Both the position numbers and the translations under genes were made by a program. From assembly GCA_023435565.1 (NCBI GenBank), contig JAEYRN010000014.1:62001-126000 (forward strand): a stretch of DNA of 64,000 nt. The letters are read 5' to 3'. Below the pieces are notes generated by a model. It worked only from the letters and a program-made list of their open reading frames with translations. It searched no databases and had not been told where the DNA came from. Positions 43,949 through 54,500 of this stretch are shown piece after piece. The number at the start of each line of letters is the position of its first letter. The first letter of the stretch is position 1. The stretch is from Bacillota bacterium (GTDB lineage: Bacteria > Bacillota > UBA4882 > UBA8346).

Positions 43949-45979
43949 TCACGTTCTGGATTTATTATAAATTATTTCAGCAGTTTGTTTAGCAAGATTT
44001 GATAAAATTGAAGCTTCATTTCTCATTTCATTCATATCTTTTGTTGAAACACTATACTTTTCTCTTAAATCCTTCTCAGCCAAATCAAGGATAGCGGATT
44101 CATTAATACCAGCTTGACCAAATCTTCGATTGACAACAAGTTGCATTTCTAAGTGTTTTGTCACAAGATCAAAATATGCCTCCTTAACTTTGTTTTTATC
44201 TGGAAGGCAACTGGAGTCAGCGCCTTTTTCAATAAGAAATTGGATAATATCTTCATGGTTGTTAACATACGCAAGGCTCAAAGGATTATCCCCATTTTCA
44301 TTTTTCCTATTAACATCGGCTCCTTTAGTAATAAGGAGTTCGATTATTTTTTTGTTTCCATTGGTCGAAGCTAAGATTAACGGTGTATTCCCCCTACTAT
44401 TATTTGCATTGACATCAGCTCCATGGTTCAATAGGAGTTTTATAATTTCCAAACTTCCATTATTAGCAGCCAGTAATATCGGGTTCCATCCATCTTTTGT
44501 CGCAAGATTTACGTCGGCTCCATTTTTAATTAAATAATCAACAATTTGCAAAATTCCTTTCTCGACTGCGCAATACAATGGGGTTGCCCCATTATTGTTC
44601 CTGGAATTAACATCAGCTCCGTAAACCAATAGTAACTTAACGATTTCTAAATCCCCATTATTGGCAGCTAGTAATATCGGGTTCCAATTATCGGTTGTTT
44701 TAAGGGTTATATCAGCTCCTTGATTTAATAGAAATTCTACGATTTCTAAATTTTCATTATTAGCAGCCAACAAAATCGGAGACCACCCTTTGTTAAAATG
44801 AGATTTTGCGTCTGGTGCCGTATTTACATTTATCCCTTTTTCCACTAATAATTTCACCGTCTTTAAATGCCCAAACCTGGAAGCAACCAACAAAGCCTCA
44901 TTGTCATTTGGAGCAATCTCCCGAATATTTGCCCCGTATTCCAAAAGCAACTTGACGATTTTATGATGTTGATGCCGAACAGCCAACTGAAGCGGTGTCA
45001 TTCCAAACCAGTTTTTCTGGTGGAGGTGCGCTTTATTTTCTAATAATAATTTTGCAATTTCTAAATAGCCTTTTTCAGAAGTATCCATTAAGGCTGTATA
45101 TCCTAATATTCTTTTTTGATTTAAAGCTGCGCCTTTTTCAATCAAACACTTTACTATTTCGATATGGCCTGCCTGGGAAGCAATCATCAAAGGAGTAAGC
45201 CCTAGATTATTGAAATTTCCGAAATTCACTTTTGCGCCATTATCAAGCAAAAAAGCCGTCAGTTCCAAACTGCCATGTTCACAAACAATCATCAAAGGAG
45301 TCCAACCGCCATATTGTTTTGCATTTATGTTTGCACCCGCTTCGATCAACAATGAGGCAATCTCCAAATTACCATTAAAAACGGCATGATAAAGCGGAGA
45401 AGATTTCGCTCGATTCCTAGCATTTACATTCGCACCTTTAGCGATTAACGCTTTAGCAATCTCGAGATATCCTTTTTGTGAACAGATAGATAACGGCGTT
45501 CTTCCATCTTTTAACCGGGTATTAACATCCGCTCCGTGTTCAATCAATAGTTGAGCGATTTTAAGGTAATTCTTGGATGAAGACTCACTCAATAAACAAA
45601 AAAGCAGCGGGGATATGAGTCTTTTTTCACTACTTTCGTAAACCATAACATTTAACTTTGCCCCATATTCGACGAGTAACTCCACGATATCCAAAAAACC
45701 ATTATATAAGGCATGAGATAACAAACTGGTAGATTTATTCAAAATGTCTCTATGATACTTAGTATTAGGATCGGCTCCGTTTTTCAATAGCCATTTTACC
45801 AGTTCAACATTATGATGATACATGGCATAATTTATCGGGAGCCATTTATTCATATATTGAGCATCATAAAAAGCGGCATTCAAATTAACACCATTCTTCT
45901 TTAGTTCATCTAATTGCTCAAATTTATTTTGCTTTACAGCCTTATTGATGACTGTACTTAATTCCAATTGTTTTGACAT
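43949..45979 (-). CDS. Ankyrin-repeat protein
   Basis: A 676-residue protein made almost wholly of about 17 ankyrin repeats (for example GNTPLILASTNGNKKIIELL with ITKGADVN following), then a 90-residue non-repeat helical tail containing HLEMQLVVNRRFGQ. No signal or membrane segment, so it is a cytosolic binding scaffold. Repeats sharing WNPILLAANNG occur in near-identical form, showing recent duplication. GGAGGG precedes ATG 45979. It is 19 bp downstream of the phosphatase gene in the kinase operon. Confidence 0.9.
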   Translation of the reverse strand: MSKQLELSTVINKAVKQNKFEQLDELKKNGVNLNAAFYDAQYMNKWLPINYAMYHHNVELVKWLLKNGADPNTKYHRDILNKSTSLLSHALYNGFLDIVELLVEYGAKLNVMVYESSEKRLISPLLFCLLSESSSKNYLKIAQLLIEHGADVNTRLKDGRTPLSICSQKGYLEIAKALIAKGANVNARNRAKSSPLYHAVFNGNLEIASLLIEAGANINAKQYGGWTPLMIVCEHGSLELTAFLLDNGAKVNFGNFNNLGLTPLMIASQAGHIEIVKCLIEKGAALNQKRILGYTALMDTSEKGYLEIAKLLLENKAHLHQKNWFGMTPLQLAVRHQHHKIVKLLLEYGANIREIAPNDNEALLVASRFGHLKTVKLLVEKGINVNTAPDAKSHFNKGWSPILLAANNENLEIVEFLLNQGADITLKTTDNWNPILLAANNGDLEIVKLLLVYGADVNSRNNNGATPLYCAVEKGILQIVDYLIKNGADVNLATKDGWNPILLAANNGSLEIIKLLLNHGADVNANNSRGNTPLILASTNGNKKIIELLITKGADVNRKNENGDNPLSLAYVNNHEDIIQFLIEKGADSSCLPDKNKVKEAYFDLVTKHLEMQLVVNRRFGQAGINESAILDLAEKDLREKYSVSTKDMNEMRNEASILSNLAKQTAEIIYNKSRT

Positions 45980-45998
45980 TTAAAACCCTCCATCTTTT

Positions 45999-46673
45999 TC
46001 ATCCCTTTTTTCGTGACTGCATCGCTTCACCCCAATAGTTTTTCCTACTTTTTACCGAGACTAACTTAAAATCGGGTAACAACAGACCACTCAATGATTT
46101 TCCGAAACAACAGCCGGTATCAATTAAAAAAACACTATCATCGACCACCACCGGTTTACCCTCTTTCGAATAATCGTGGTGCCCGGCAATGACTGGTTTA
46201 GCGCCATCATGTATTTTATACCATGGTTGACTGGATTTTCGTTTCAAACGAGCTTCACCCGACAAAGAACCCACTAAAATCGCTTCCGACTGCTTATCCA
46301 GTGGAATTCCCGGTTCAAGCATTCCATGTATGAGAATTGCCTCCGGCAGTTCTAGAAATAGAGGCAAATCGGCCATAAAGTCGATTGCTTCCCTGTAAGT
46401 TTCCCTAAATTGTTGTCTGGTCAAGATTTGGCTAATTGACGGTTCAGTTAATCCCCGATATGAAAGAAGATGTTTTCTCTCATGATTGCCCATTAGAGAA
46501 CAAGCCCTGGGATGATTTTTAAAAAAAAGATATACTGCCGGAGAATCCGGTCCTCGGTCGAACAAATCACCCAAAGCAATAATCCGGTCATTTTCCGTTA
46601 ACCCCGCCTGGTCTATCAAATCAACCATTTCATTGAAACAACCGTGAATATCACCGATGACTAAAGTTTTCAA
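45999..46673 (-). CDS. PPP-type serine/threonine protein phosphatase
   Basis: A 224-residue metallophosphatase. The three signature motifs are GDIHG (residues 7-11), GDLFDRG and GNHERKHLL, with later ligands in IAGHHDY and LIDTGCCFG. This set is that of PPP enzymes and the related ApaH/PrpE group. Its position in an operon with a Ser/Thr kinase argues for protein phosphatase over dinucleoside tetraphosphatase activity. Start TTG 46673. Confidence 0.85.
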   Translation of the reverse strand: MKTLVIGDIHGCFNEMVDLIDQAGLTENDRIIALGDLFDRGPDSPAVYLFFKNHPRACSLMGNHERKHLLSYRGLTEPSISQILTRQQFRETYREAIDFMADLPLFLELPEAILIHGMLEPGIPLDKQSEAILVGSLSGEARLKRKSSQPWYKIHDGAKPVIAGHHDYSKEGKPVVVDDSVFLIDTGCCFGKSLSGLLLPDFKLVSVKSRKNYWGEAMQSRKKG

Positions 46674-46701
46674 AGTAATATTCCTAATCCTTTTGAGTTT
46701 G

Positions 46702-47025
46702 TTAGATTTCCATAAATGCGCCCCGGCATGCTAAACAGGCCTTACCGCCATTATAATGGGTGGGAGCGTAATTCAACAAACATTCCATGCAATAAGTATT
46801 ACCGCAGCTTTGACACTTGAAAGCCCTCTTTTTCTGGACTTCATTATATGTATTCTGAATAGCGGTCGCCGAACTATTATAGGCGTCATATCCGCTAAAT
46901 ACACCGCTTACCTTGAACCGATCCACATTATAAGGGTCTACTTCAATTGAGTGTTTTTCGGCCAATTCTTTAATGAATTCTTGTTTGGTTAAGAGGATTT
47001 TACCACAATTTTGACAGTTTCCCAT
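46702..47025 (-). CDS. Multi-zinc-ribbon small protein
   Basis: A 107-residue cytosolic protein: MGNCQNCGK opens with a CxxC knuckle, then after a helical linker FKCQSCGNTYCMECLLNY and GKACLACRG give three further CxxC pairs. Likely a double zinc-binding adaptor; no enzymatic motif. AAAGGAG precedes ATG 47025. Member of the kinase operon. Confidence 0.7.
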   Translation of the reverse strand: MGNCQNCGKILLTKQEFIKELAEKHSIEVDPYNVDRFKVSGVFSGYDAYNSSATAIQNTYNEVQKKRAFKCQSCGNTYCMECLLNYAPTHYNGGKACLACRGAFMEI

Positions 47026-47048
47026 TTAGAATTCTCCTTTCATATTTG

Positions 47049-47498
47049 TCATTTATCTTTTTTCTCATAACTCCAATAGGAATTACAATAAGGACATCTT
47101 TCCCCTGCTCGAGAATAGAACGGAACGCTCCTTCCACATTGACTACATGTTTTACCCGAAAAAGAGAATCCGGTAGATGTTTCAGAAATCTTAAACGGGT
47201 GGTCGGCCCTTTTTAAAAAAAGTAACAATAATGGTATAAAGTAAAATACGCCCAAAGCCCACCAGAGTTTGGAACGTTTTAGAGAATCCGCCAGTTTGAC
47301 AATGCAAAAAATAACGAAACTAATAATCCCGATTTGAATAATTTGGACCATAGTCATAACCGGCAAGGATTTCATTATTGCCAGATATGTTTCTTTAGCC
47401 AACATACCAAATAATAATAGTCCTCCACTGAAAAACAAAAATATAAAATAAGCCCACCCTAACATGATTCGGTTTTTCTTAATTTGATCATCAGACAT
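47049..47498 (-). CDS. Membrane protein with C-terminal zinc ribbon
   Basis: A 149-residue protein with three membrane helices (residues 15-35, 45-70 and 80-100) and a cytosolic zinc ribbon at the end (TCSQCGRSVPFYSRAGERCP plus YC). I start at ATG 47498 because GGGTGA is positioned for it. It could tether the operon's soluble signalling proteins to the membrane; the kinase itself has no membrane segment. Confidence 0.7.
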   Translation of the reverse strand: MSDDQIKKNRIMLGWAYFIFLFFSGGLLLFGMLAKETYLAIMKSLPVMTMVQIIQIGIISFVIFCIVKLADSLKRSKLWWALGVFYFIPLLLLFLKRADHPFKISETSTGFSFSGKTCSQCGRSVPFYSRAGERCPYCNSYWSYEKKDK

Positions 47499-47527
47499 GC
47501 CGTTCACCCTTTCTATCCTGGTTCTGT

Positions 47528-49411
47528 TTAAATATCAATCCTTGTATCAAGCCAATTTACTACTTCTTTGATTTGGTTGAACCGACTTTCATCCTCCGAT
47601 GTGGCTAGATTCAAAAAATCGACCAAATATTTTCTGGCTTCGGCGAACCGCCCCATTTTAAGGCAGGCGATTCCGCAATCGTGATTAATGATTTGATAAA
47701 CCGGTTTTATATCCGGATCTGCCGTAGCATAAACCGTCGATGTTATCTGTTGGACATCGCCGGGGTCAATTGTCAAAGCCCGCTCGTAATCGGCAATCGC
47801 TTCTTCCAATCTACCCCTGGCTGCCAAAAAACTGGCGCGGAAGAAGTAAGCTAAAATATAATGCGGATTTATTAAAATAGCTCTATTATAGTACTCCATG
47901 GCTTCATCAGGGCGGTCTGGATTTTTTTCATAAATTGTTCCCAGATTGGCATAGGCAATCGCATCTCTGGGGTTTAACTCAACCGCCTTCCGATAGTCTT
48001 CCAACGCCTGCCGATAGTTGCCTAACTTCTGATACGCCGCGCCCCGGTTAGTATAAGCTTCCCAAAAACCAAGTTCGATTGCCATATTAAAATCCACTAA
48101 AGCCTTGTCATTCAATTCATTTCGTAGATAATAGAGGCCGCGGTTATAATAGGCAATTGCATATTTGGGATCCAGTACTATTGCTCGATTATAATTGTGA
48201 ATGGCCCGTTCATCCTCGCCAAGATTATTGTAAATATTGGCGCATAAACAATACGCTTCGGGCCGTTCCGGATGCTGCAAGATTGCTTGATTATAATCCT
48301 GGAGAGCCCGAGTAGTTTCACCCATTTCATCAAGGACTGTCCCGCGAAAGATCAAATGATAGTAATTATCTTCATCATAATCATAGTTGTTATTTTCTAA
48401 AATATTATTAAAACAAGTCAACGCTTCCTGAAAACGGCCTAAACTATAAAGCGAAACTCCTTTTTGAGTAATCTCATAAAGGTCCGGTTGTTTTATTTGA
48501 TTTTGCTTATAATGATTAAGTTCTTCTCCGGTAATGTTATGATAAAGGGATCTTAGTTCAGTCTCAATCATATAAAAATCTTGATAGCGCTCAATCGGTT
48601 TTTTGGATAAACATTTTAGAATAAGCTTATTCAATGTATCCGGGCAAACGGGATTGATGGTTATTGGTTCTGGAGGTGTATCTTCCAAATGTTTCTTTTG
48701 CAAGTAACCTCTTCGTTCGATTGGTTGGAGCCCGTTTGGAGCCATGAAAGGAGGGTGGCCGCAAACCATCTCATAAAGCATACACCCGAAGGCATAAATA
48801 TCAGCGCGGCTGTCAACGCCAGCCAAACCCCAAAATTGTTCCGGGGCCATATATTCCGGCGTACCGTATCCAATACTCAGGCTTTTTTCATCAAAAACCT
48901 TGGTCAGTCCAAAATCTGTAATTTTAACAACCCTGTTTCTAGTAATGAGAATATTGTGGGGTTTAAGATCCTGGTGAACAAATAACTGACTCATTCCTTC
49001 AAACACTTTTCCGGCATAAACCATACCTTGGCATATCTGAACGGCAAAATCCAAAATCTGTCTTAAGTTTAAACCGCTTCTTCGGATCCGTTCGTCAAGA
49101 TCTAACCCATAAAAATCGTCACCGGAGATATATTCTAAGACGAGGTAAGGCCGGAACATGATGATTTCGACCCGGTAAGCCCGGACTATATTCAAATGCC
49201 GCCCAAGATGAATCCAGGCGCTCGCTTCATTGACAAACCGTTCGATTGAACGATTGTCCATTAAATATTTATTTTGAAAGGTTTTTAGCGCTACCGGGGC
49301 ATTGTCTTGATGGTCGTAGCAGAGGAAGATAATCCCCATACCGCCCTTTTTGATATTATAAACCTGATACCGACCATCAATTAATTGCCCGATTTGCATT
49401 TGTTCCGACAT
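47528..49411 (-). CDS. Ser/Thr protein kinase with C-terminal TPR array
   Basis: A 627-residue Hanks-type kinase. Glycine loop IKKGGMGIIFL, catalytic Lys43 in VALKTF, catalytic loop HQDLKPHN (146-153), DFG 166-168 and GTPEYMAPEQF; then about eight TPR units from residue 305 on (for example YAIAYYNRGLYYLRNELNDK). The usual HRD reads HQD, so it is a non-RD kinase that may not need activation-loop phosphorylation. No membrane segment. AAGGAG precedes ATG 49411. It leads an operon with zinc-ribbon proteins, a phosphatase and an ankyrin protein. Confidence 0.95.
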   Translation of the reverse strand: MSEQMQIGQLIDGRYQVYNIKKGGMGIIFLCYDHQDNAPVALKTFQNKYLMDNRSIERFVNEASAWIHLGRHLNIVRAYRVEIIMFRPYLVLEYISGDDFYGLDLDERIRRSGLNLRQILDFAVQICQGMVYAGKVFEGMSQLFVHQDLKPHNILITRNRVVKITDFGLTKVFDEKSLSIGYGTPEYMAPEQFWGLAGVDSRADIYAFGCMLYEMVCGHPPFMAPNGLQPIERRGYLQKKHLEDTPPEPITINPVCPDTLNKLILKCLSKKPIERYQDFYMIETELRSLYHNITGEELNHYKQNQIKQPDLYEITQKGVSLYSLGRFQEALTCFNNILENNNYDYDEDNYYHLIFRGTVLDEMGETTRALQDYNQAILQHPERPEAYCLCANIYNNLGEDERAIHNYNRAIVLDPKYAIAYYNRGLYYLRNELNDKALVDFNMAIELGFWEAYTNRGAAYQKLGNYRQALEDYRKAVELNPRDAIAYANLGTIYEKNPDRPDEAMEYYNRAILINPHYILAYFFRASFLAARGRLEEAIADYERALTIDPGDVQQITSTVYATADPDIKPVYQIINHDCGIACLKMGRFAEARKYLVDFLNLATSEDESRFNQIKEVVNWLDTRIDI

Positions 49412-49635
49412 TTGAATGTCTCTCCTTGACTCGGACGTCATTATCGATATTTAATTTCAAAAAAAGAAGCAGAATCTGATCATCCCGGTACAACCCAATG
49501 GATCCGGCATTACAATCGGAACCAAACGAAAGTTTTTCCCTGTTTGAGCAGCAAGTACATTGGTATTCATTACCTTTAAACTTTATTTATCATTTTAAAT
49601 AGCTAGGGCCTCGGTTTCCATGAAAAAAAGCTAAT

Positions 49636-49665
49636 AAAAAAATAACATCCTGTAAATCGGTGTTA
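49636..49665 (-). terminator. Terminator of the FHA gene
   Basis: Minus-strand AACACC and GGATGTT pair around an 8-nt loop followed by ATTTTTTT; it overlaps the FHA stop codon. It separates the FHA gene from the kinase operon. The 49442-49635 stretch holds no gene that I can support. Confidence 0.7.
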
Positions 49666-50307
49666 TTTTAATTTATAACCACTTTTCGGCACTGTCTTAA
49701 TAATATCGTTGCTTCCCAATTCATAGCGTAAACGCCTAATCAATGAGGCAACCTCCTCGCTTCCCCTCAAAACTCCATCCTCCCCGGGCCAAATAGTTTC
49801 AATAATCGCTTGATGACTGACGATCTCGCCACGATTATCATAAAGGAGTCTAAAAAGAATATATGACTGGTTTGACAGATATACTTCCCTGCCTTCAACC
49901 GAAACCAGCTTCTTTTTCTCATCAAGTATGATTTCAATAGTATTAGAAGCGATGGGCATAGTATCTCCAGGTTGAGCCCCCCAATTAAAAGTCATTAGCA
50001 CTCGACCACCGGCTAAACTAATCCTATTACCGTGTTTTAATTCATATAATTCATCCTTCCCCAACCGGGGACCACCGTCAATTATTTTTGTACCGTTTCG
50101 GGAAATATCTTGGATAAAATAACGACCGTCTTTAACAAAGATTTCGGCATGGCTGCGGGATATCGACTGATCGCTAAAAGCCAAATCGGGGTGGTGATTA
50201 TTCCAAACCCGACCAATTAAGATTTTATTACGGAGCAATGGAAATACTTCTTGAGGTTGGTAAGGCTCCCCTTTTTCAATTATCAAGTAGGCGGTACCGT
50301 TTTTCAA
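49663..50307 (-). CDS. FHA domain-winged helix (OmpR-type) transcription regulator
   Basis: A 214-residue fusion. Residues 20-100 are an FHA domain with the phosphothreonine-binding residues ILIGR, SISRSHAEIF and SRNGTKI; residues 120-214 are a Trans_reg_C winged helix (GREVYLSNQSYILFRLLYDN, then RRLRYELG and TVPKSGYKLK at the end). It has no receiver domain, so the natural input is a phosphothreonine, presumably made by the neighbouring kinase. TTG 50307 follows AGGGG. Confidence 0.92.
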   Translation of the reverse strand: MKNGTAYLIIEKGEPYQPQEVFPLLRNKILIGRVWNNHHPDLAFSDQSISRSHAEIFVKDGRYFIQDISRNGTKIIDGGPRLGKDELYELKHGNRISLAGGRVLMTFNWGAQPGDTMPIASNTIEIILDEKKKLVSVEGREVYLSNQSYILFRLLYDNRGEIVSHQAIIETIWPGEDGVLRGSEEVASLIRRLRYELGSNDIIKTVPKSGYKLK

Positions 50308-50399
50308 TATAAGCCCCTAATCATTAATAATTGTGAGGAAAATAATAAATTCGTAAATCGTTGAATATTTTGTAATATAATTATTCACCAAATTTTTTA

Positions 50400-50449
50400 G
50401 GTTTCCTTTCCGGTAAAGATAAAGATCTTTTATTTACCTAAAAGAAACC
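50400..50449. repeat. Stem-loop upstream of the FHA gene
   Basis: GGTTTC(50400-50405) pairs with GAAACC (50444-50449), with an inner GGTAAA / TTTACC pair. In the 309-bp gap 50308-50616 it is the only structure besides the lipoprotein terminator. Role unknown. Confidence 0.35.
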
Positions 50450-50512
50450 AGCCGTTTTGTGCGACCTTTAGATGAAAACCAAGGGTGCAGAGCAATTCTA
50501 GAGAACTGTCCT

Positions 50513-50543
50513 TTAAAAAAAACGACCCGCTAATCGTGGGTCG
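50513..50543 (-). terminator. Terminator of the surface-protein operon
   Basis: Minus-strand CGACCC, 9-nt loop, GGGTCG, then TTTTTTTT. It follows the last lipoprotein gene by about 75 bp. Confidence 0.85.
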
Positions 50544-50616
50544 AGAAATTTTAGATAAATCTATTGGTTAAGTAAATTAATTCTATGTCATTATAAGCAC
50601 TGAAATTCCCGGCCTA

Positions 50617-51504
50617 TTATAAAGTAAATCCCGATGTCGCCATGGTAACCTCGACAGTTTTACCGTCTCTTACGTTATAGGCGAAGACAACCCAATAATA
50701 ATATTTATCAGGTATTAGGGAAGTATCAAATGTTATTATCGTCTTTGATAAAAGTTCTGTTCCACTGTCCCAAACACGGTTTTGTAAATTCTCGTCGGAA
50801 TAGATTCCGACTTTATATCCGCTTGCCCCGCCAACTGGAGTCCATGAAAGTTCTCGCGAACCATCAGCATAATTATTAGGATTTGGAAGGACTTCCAATT
50901 GGATCCCAATTGAAACCGTAATCGCCGGATATTCCTTGATATATTTACCGTTATACGCGATTACTTTGAATTGATACTGTCCCGGTTTTAGGTTGCATTC
51001 GCTCAATTCATCGCCGAGATCCAGATAAGCTATAGTGGTATTATTCGGGTCATTGGGATTATCGATTCGCGAGTCCCAGACTTCCTTGTTTTGACTGCCG
51101 TCTCCCAGGAAGTAAGCCTTGTAATAGACAACTCCGTTCAGGGGTTCCCAATCCAAATAGATAAATTTGATGCTGTTTAACCAAACATTTGTAGTTGGAT
51201 CGATACCAAATGTCCTAAAACCGGTGTCAGAATAAACCGGGTTAGTTGCAAAAACGAAAGGCTCGGCGGCTAGTAATCTTTTTAGTGTGATCTCCTTCAT
51301 CGCTAATGAGACTGAAGCCGTTGATAACCTTGATGAACTCGGAAAAAAAGCTGTTTCACTTTTGGCAACGACTCCGAACCCTGCTTTCCATACCGGATTA
51401 CCGGTAATAGGGTTATCATCATTCTTTTTTTTTCCTCCGCCCCCGCCGCAACCGGCCAAACTCAAAATAAGGATTATGGTTAATAAAAATTTTTCTATCT
51501 TCAT
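50617..51504 (-). CDS. Lipoprotein with fibronectin-type repeats
   Basis: A 295-residue lipoprotein: lipobox LAGC followed by GGGGGKKK, then two FN3-like segments (WEPLNGVVYYKAYFLGDGSQ near residue 118 and SWTPVGGASGYKVGIYSDEN near residue 220). No catalytic motif. It begins 12 bp after the giant surface-protein gene, so it is its co-expressed partner, perhaps the membrane anchor that the giant protein lacks. Confidence 0.8.
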   Translation of the reverse strand: MKIEKFLLTIILILSLAGCGGGGGKKKNDDNPITGNPVWKAGFGVVAKSETAFFPSSSRLSTASVSLAMKEITLKRLLAAEPFVFATNPVYSDTGFRTFGIDPTTNVWLNSIKFIYLDWEPLNGVVYYKAYFLGDGSQNKEVWDSRIDNPNDPNNTTIAYLDLGDELSECNLKPGQYQFKVIAYNGKYIKEYPAITVSIGIQLEVLPNPNNYADGSRELSWTPVGGASGYKVGIYSDENLQNRVWDSGTELLSKTIITFDTSLIPDKYYYWVVFAYNVRDGKTVEVTMATSGFTL

Positions 51505-51516
51505 TAGTCTTTCCTC

Positions 51517-54500
51517 CTAGAAAAAGATGGGTTTCAGATCTGCCGTAGTCTTAACCAACTCGGTCTCAACCGCATTTTCCAAACTATTTTTAATCGCTAC
51601 CACTCGGAAACGATAACTGGTTTTGGCTGTTAAACGCATTACCGGGTATTGGAACTTTTTAGTGTTATCGCTTAGATTAATCGTTGCTGCTTCCGTACGC
51701 TGCAAATTGCCGTCGGCGTCAAGAATTTCAATCCGGTAAGTGGTATCAGCCGCTATTGTCCAGCGCAATTGGACCTCGCTGGAGGAGATAACACTCCAAC
51801 TCAAGTCCATTGGGACATCCGGGAGATTAGGCACATTAACCGGAGCTGAACTGACCAAATTGGATGTGCCTGTTTTGTTTTTAGCTCGGATTAAGAAAGT
51901 GTGCGGACCTGGCATTGCATTCCGATAGCAGTATGTTGTTTGATTGGTAGTTAAAGTCTTTATCAAATTAGATTCATTATCACAGTAAACAAGGTACTCA
52001 TCTTCGTTAGTGGCTTTATCCGTCCAACTCAAGGTAACGTTCCTACCGGTTAGAGCGCAAGTTAAGTCTTCCGGATCTTCCGGCCGTCCGCTAAGGCAGG
52101 GAACGGCTTTAGTACATACCTTGGGACTGTAGTTTCTAGAAGCGTCATAAGTAAAAATGGCGTAATAATAGATATTTCCATTCTCCAAACCAGTATCGTT
52201 GATTGAAGATGTCATGTCATCGTGAACTAACGTTCCGTCGCTAGGATCGGCAGGTGTTACACCATACTTTCGCACAACCCGGTATCCGGCAGCCGCGGTA
52301 TGACCGGCATCGGGCGCAGGACTGCTCCAAGTTAAACTAATCGCTTTATCGCCAGATATAACAATATCGATTGATACGGCATACGGTGAATAGCCGTCAC
52401 CGGTTCCCAAATAAGTCACCCGGAGTTTTGGCCGATTGGCAGAATTCGCTGCGGTAGCGCCGTAAAACTCAACCAGTTCTCCAACGTCCCAGGTCGAATC
52501 AACGGTTGTTGGATCGTCAAGAGTGATATATAATCCTTGGTTCCGGCTTCTATCCTTCACCCAGGCTTTTACAGCCTCGCTGACATCAAGCCGAACGCAA
52601 TCATATGCGCCTTCTGCGAAAGCTTTGGGAATGAACTCGAAGTAATCTAAAAGTTTAATGCTGCTTGAAACCGAACTATCAGTACCACTACTTCTCCAGG
52701 GAATATCCCTTCCCAAGCGGTGATCCCGGTATTTGAAATCAAGCCCGTTCCGAAGTCCTTCGCTGGAATCGTAAACGAAATAAGGTTTACCCAAACTGTC
52801 GGTATCGTTTATTTGATAGACGGAAATCTTTCTGGGCTTTGTTTGATCGCCACTGATATTTTTGATCTTCAGCACCAATTCGGCCCGGTCAACTTTAGCG
52901 TCACCGGGGATCTGGCCTGTTTTTGTTCCCGCTTCCCCAATGATGCCCGGATTAAACAGCCAAAGATCCGCCGGACTGCCGCTCGGCCCTTTGCCCAAAT
53001 GTAAGGAACTATCGTTCCAGACCGTCCGAAGCGCATTCCGGTAACTTTCAGCAGTGTACCAATTATTATCAATATCCGATCCGGATGTTCCGCCGCTGCT
53101 GCCTGAACCACCAATAATCAACATCTCTTTCCCCTGGGGCAGATCGTCAATAATATGTATATCATTTGCCGAGGTGGTGCTGATGTCGTAATCGTTGGAT
53201 ATTTCCGTTCCCCTTATTGTAAGTCCCATATCGGCATCCCCGCCTAAGCTCCCGGTAATCCTAAAGATGCAATTGGTACTATCCACATAATTTATGCTGC
53301 CGCTAATTATCCTTAAATCCGGGGCACCCGTAAGCACAAAATTACCGGCCTCGAATGAACTGTCTTTTAGAGTGGTTCCGGTTAAAGAAACCCGAATATC
53401 GGTATTCGCCAGATTGGTTTCAGTTAAGATTCCAGCCAACAAAGTCAAAGTAACCGGATTTAAATTTATGGCGCCGGTGGTCTGTAATGCCGACATCGGA
53501 TTCCCAGCCCGGTCGTAAAGGGATGTCCCGTTTACCGGTTCTATAACTACGGTTTCCACCCCGCTCGGATTTCCGTCAATCAAAAGAAATACCCGGATCT
53601 TAATTTCTCCACCAGTCAAAGCCGCCGCTGATGCCTCAACTTCACTGTTTGGCTTCTTGACGGAAATAATCGAGGCTCCGGTGGCGGTCCCGCCATTCTG
53701 AACAAATGCTAAACTAAATTGAGTTTCGGTTGCCGCTCCGTTCCCGGTACTTGTCCCATATATTCCCTCGCTTAAAACAACATCGATATATTTGTTACTG
53801 GCAACCAAGGTCTCGGAGGTAATCGTAGGAGCGGTGTTATCGACTGTTAAAACTGCAACGGAAGCCGTCGAAACATTTCCTGCCGCATCTATGACGTATA
53901 GGTAATAATTTCCTTCGTTGGCAGGTGCGCTGATGGATTCTGCCGTGCCTCCCGCGGTGGTCATTGCCGCTCCAATAGTGAAATCAGAGGCTTGATTTTT
54001 CCCGGCAACCGCAAACCAGACCGAACCGCCTGTTTCACCCGCGCTACCAATGGTTACTATGGCGCCGCCTTTCTTAATCATACTTGTATGGAATACCGTA
54101 TCCTGATTAGCAGGTTTGATACTATCAACTTTAACGCCTGGTGTATCTACTTCCAAAAAAACCAGTGACGCATTCAAATTAGTAACTGCATCCCGAATCG
54201 AACTTAAAGCCGGAATGGTAATACTACCTAAAGCAACGCCGTCACGGTCCTCCTGACCTGCACTAATCGTATATCGAAACACTAACGCGGTCGATGTCGA
54301 TGCTCCGGAGTTATAAGTAGCCGACACGGTTCCACCGGTATTTAATGAAACCGGTATATACGGCGATCCGCCGGAAGTATTTACCATAACAGGACGGTCA
54401 AAAGTAAAAGTGATATCCAGATTATCACCGGATTTGTAATATTTAGCCGGAGCGGTAACCGATGAAACACCGGCAGTAGGAGTGTAAACAATCTCAAGAT

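Noticed and set aside
43949..45979. Eukaryotic contamination (ankyrin and Ser/Thr kinase genes)
   Set aside because: No introns, bacterial ribosome sites before each gene, operon spacing and bacterial TTG starts show that the locus is bacterial.
49442..49635. A 36-codon minus-strand frame upstream of the kinase
   Set aside because: Its start is too near its only ribosome-like site and the translation has no pattern of a real protein.
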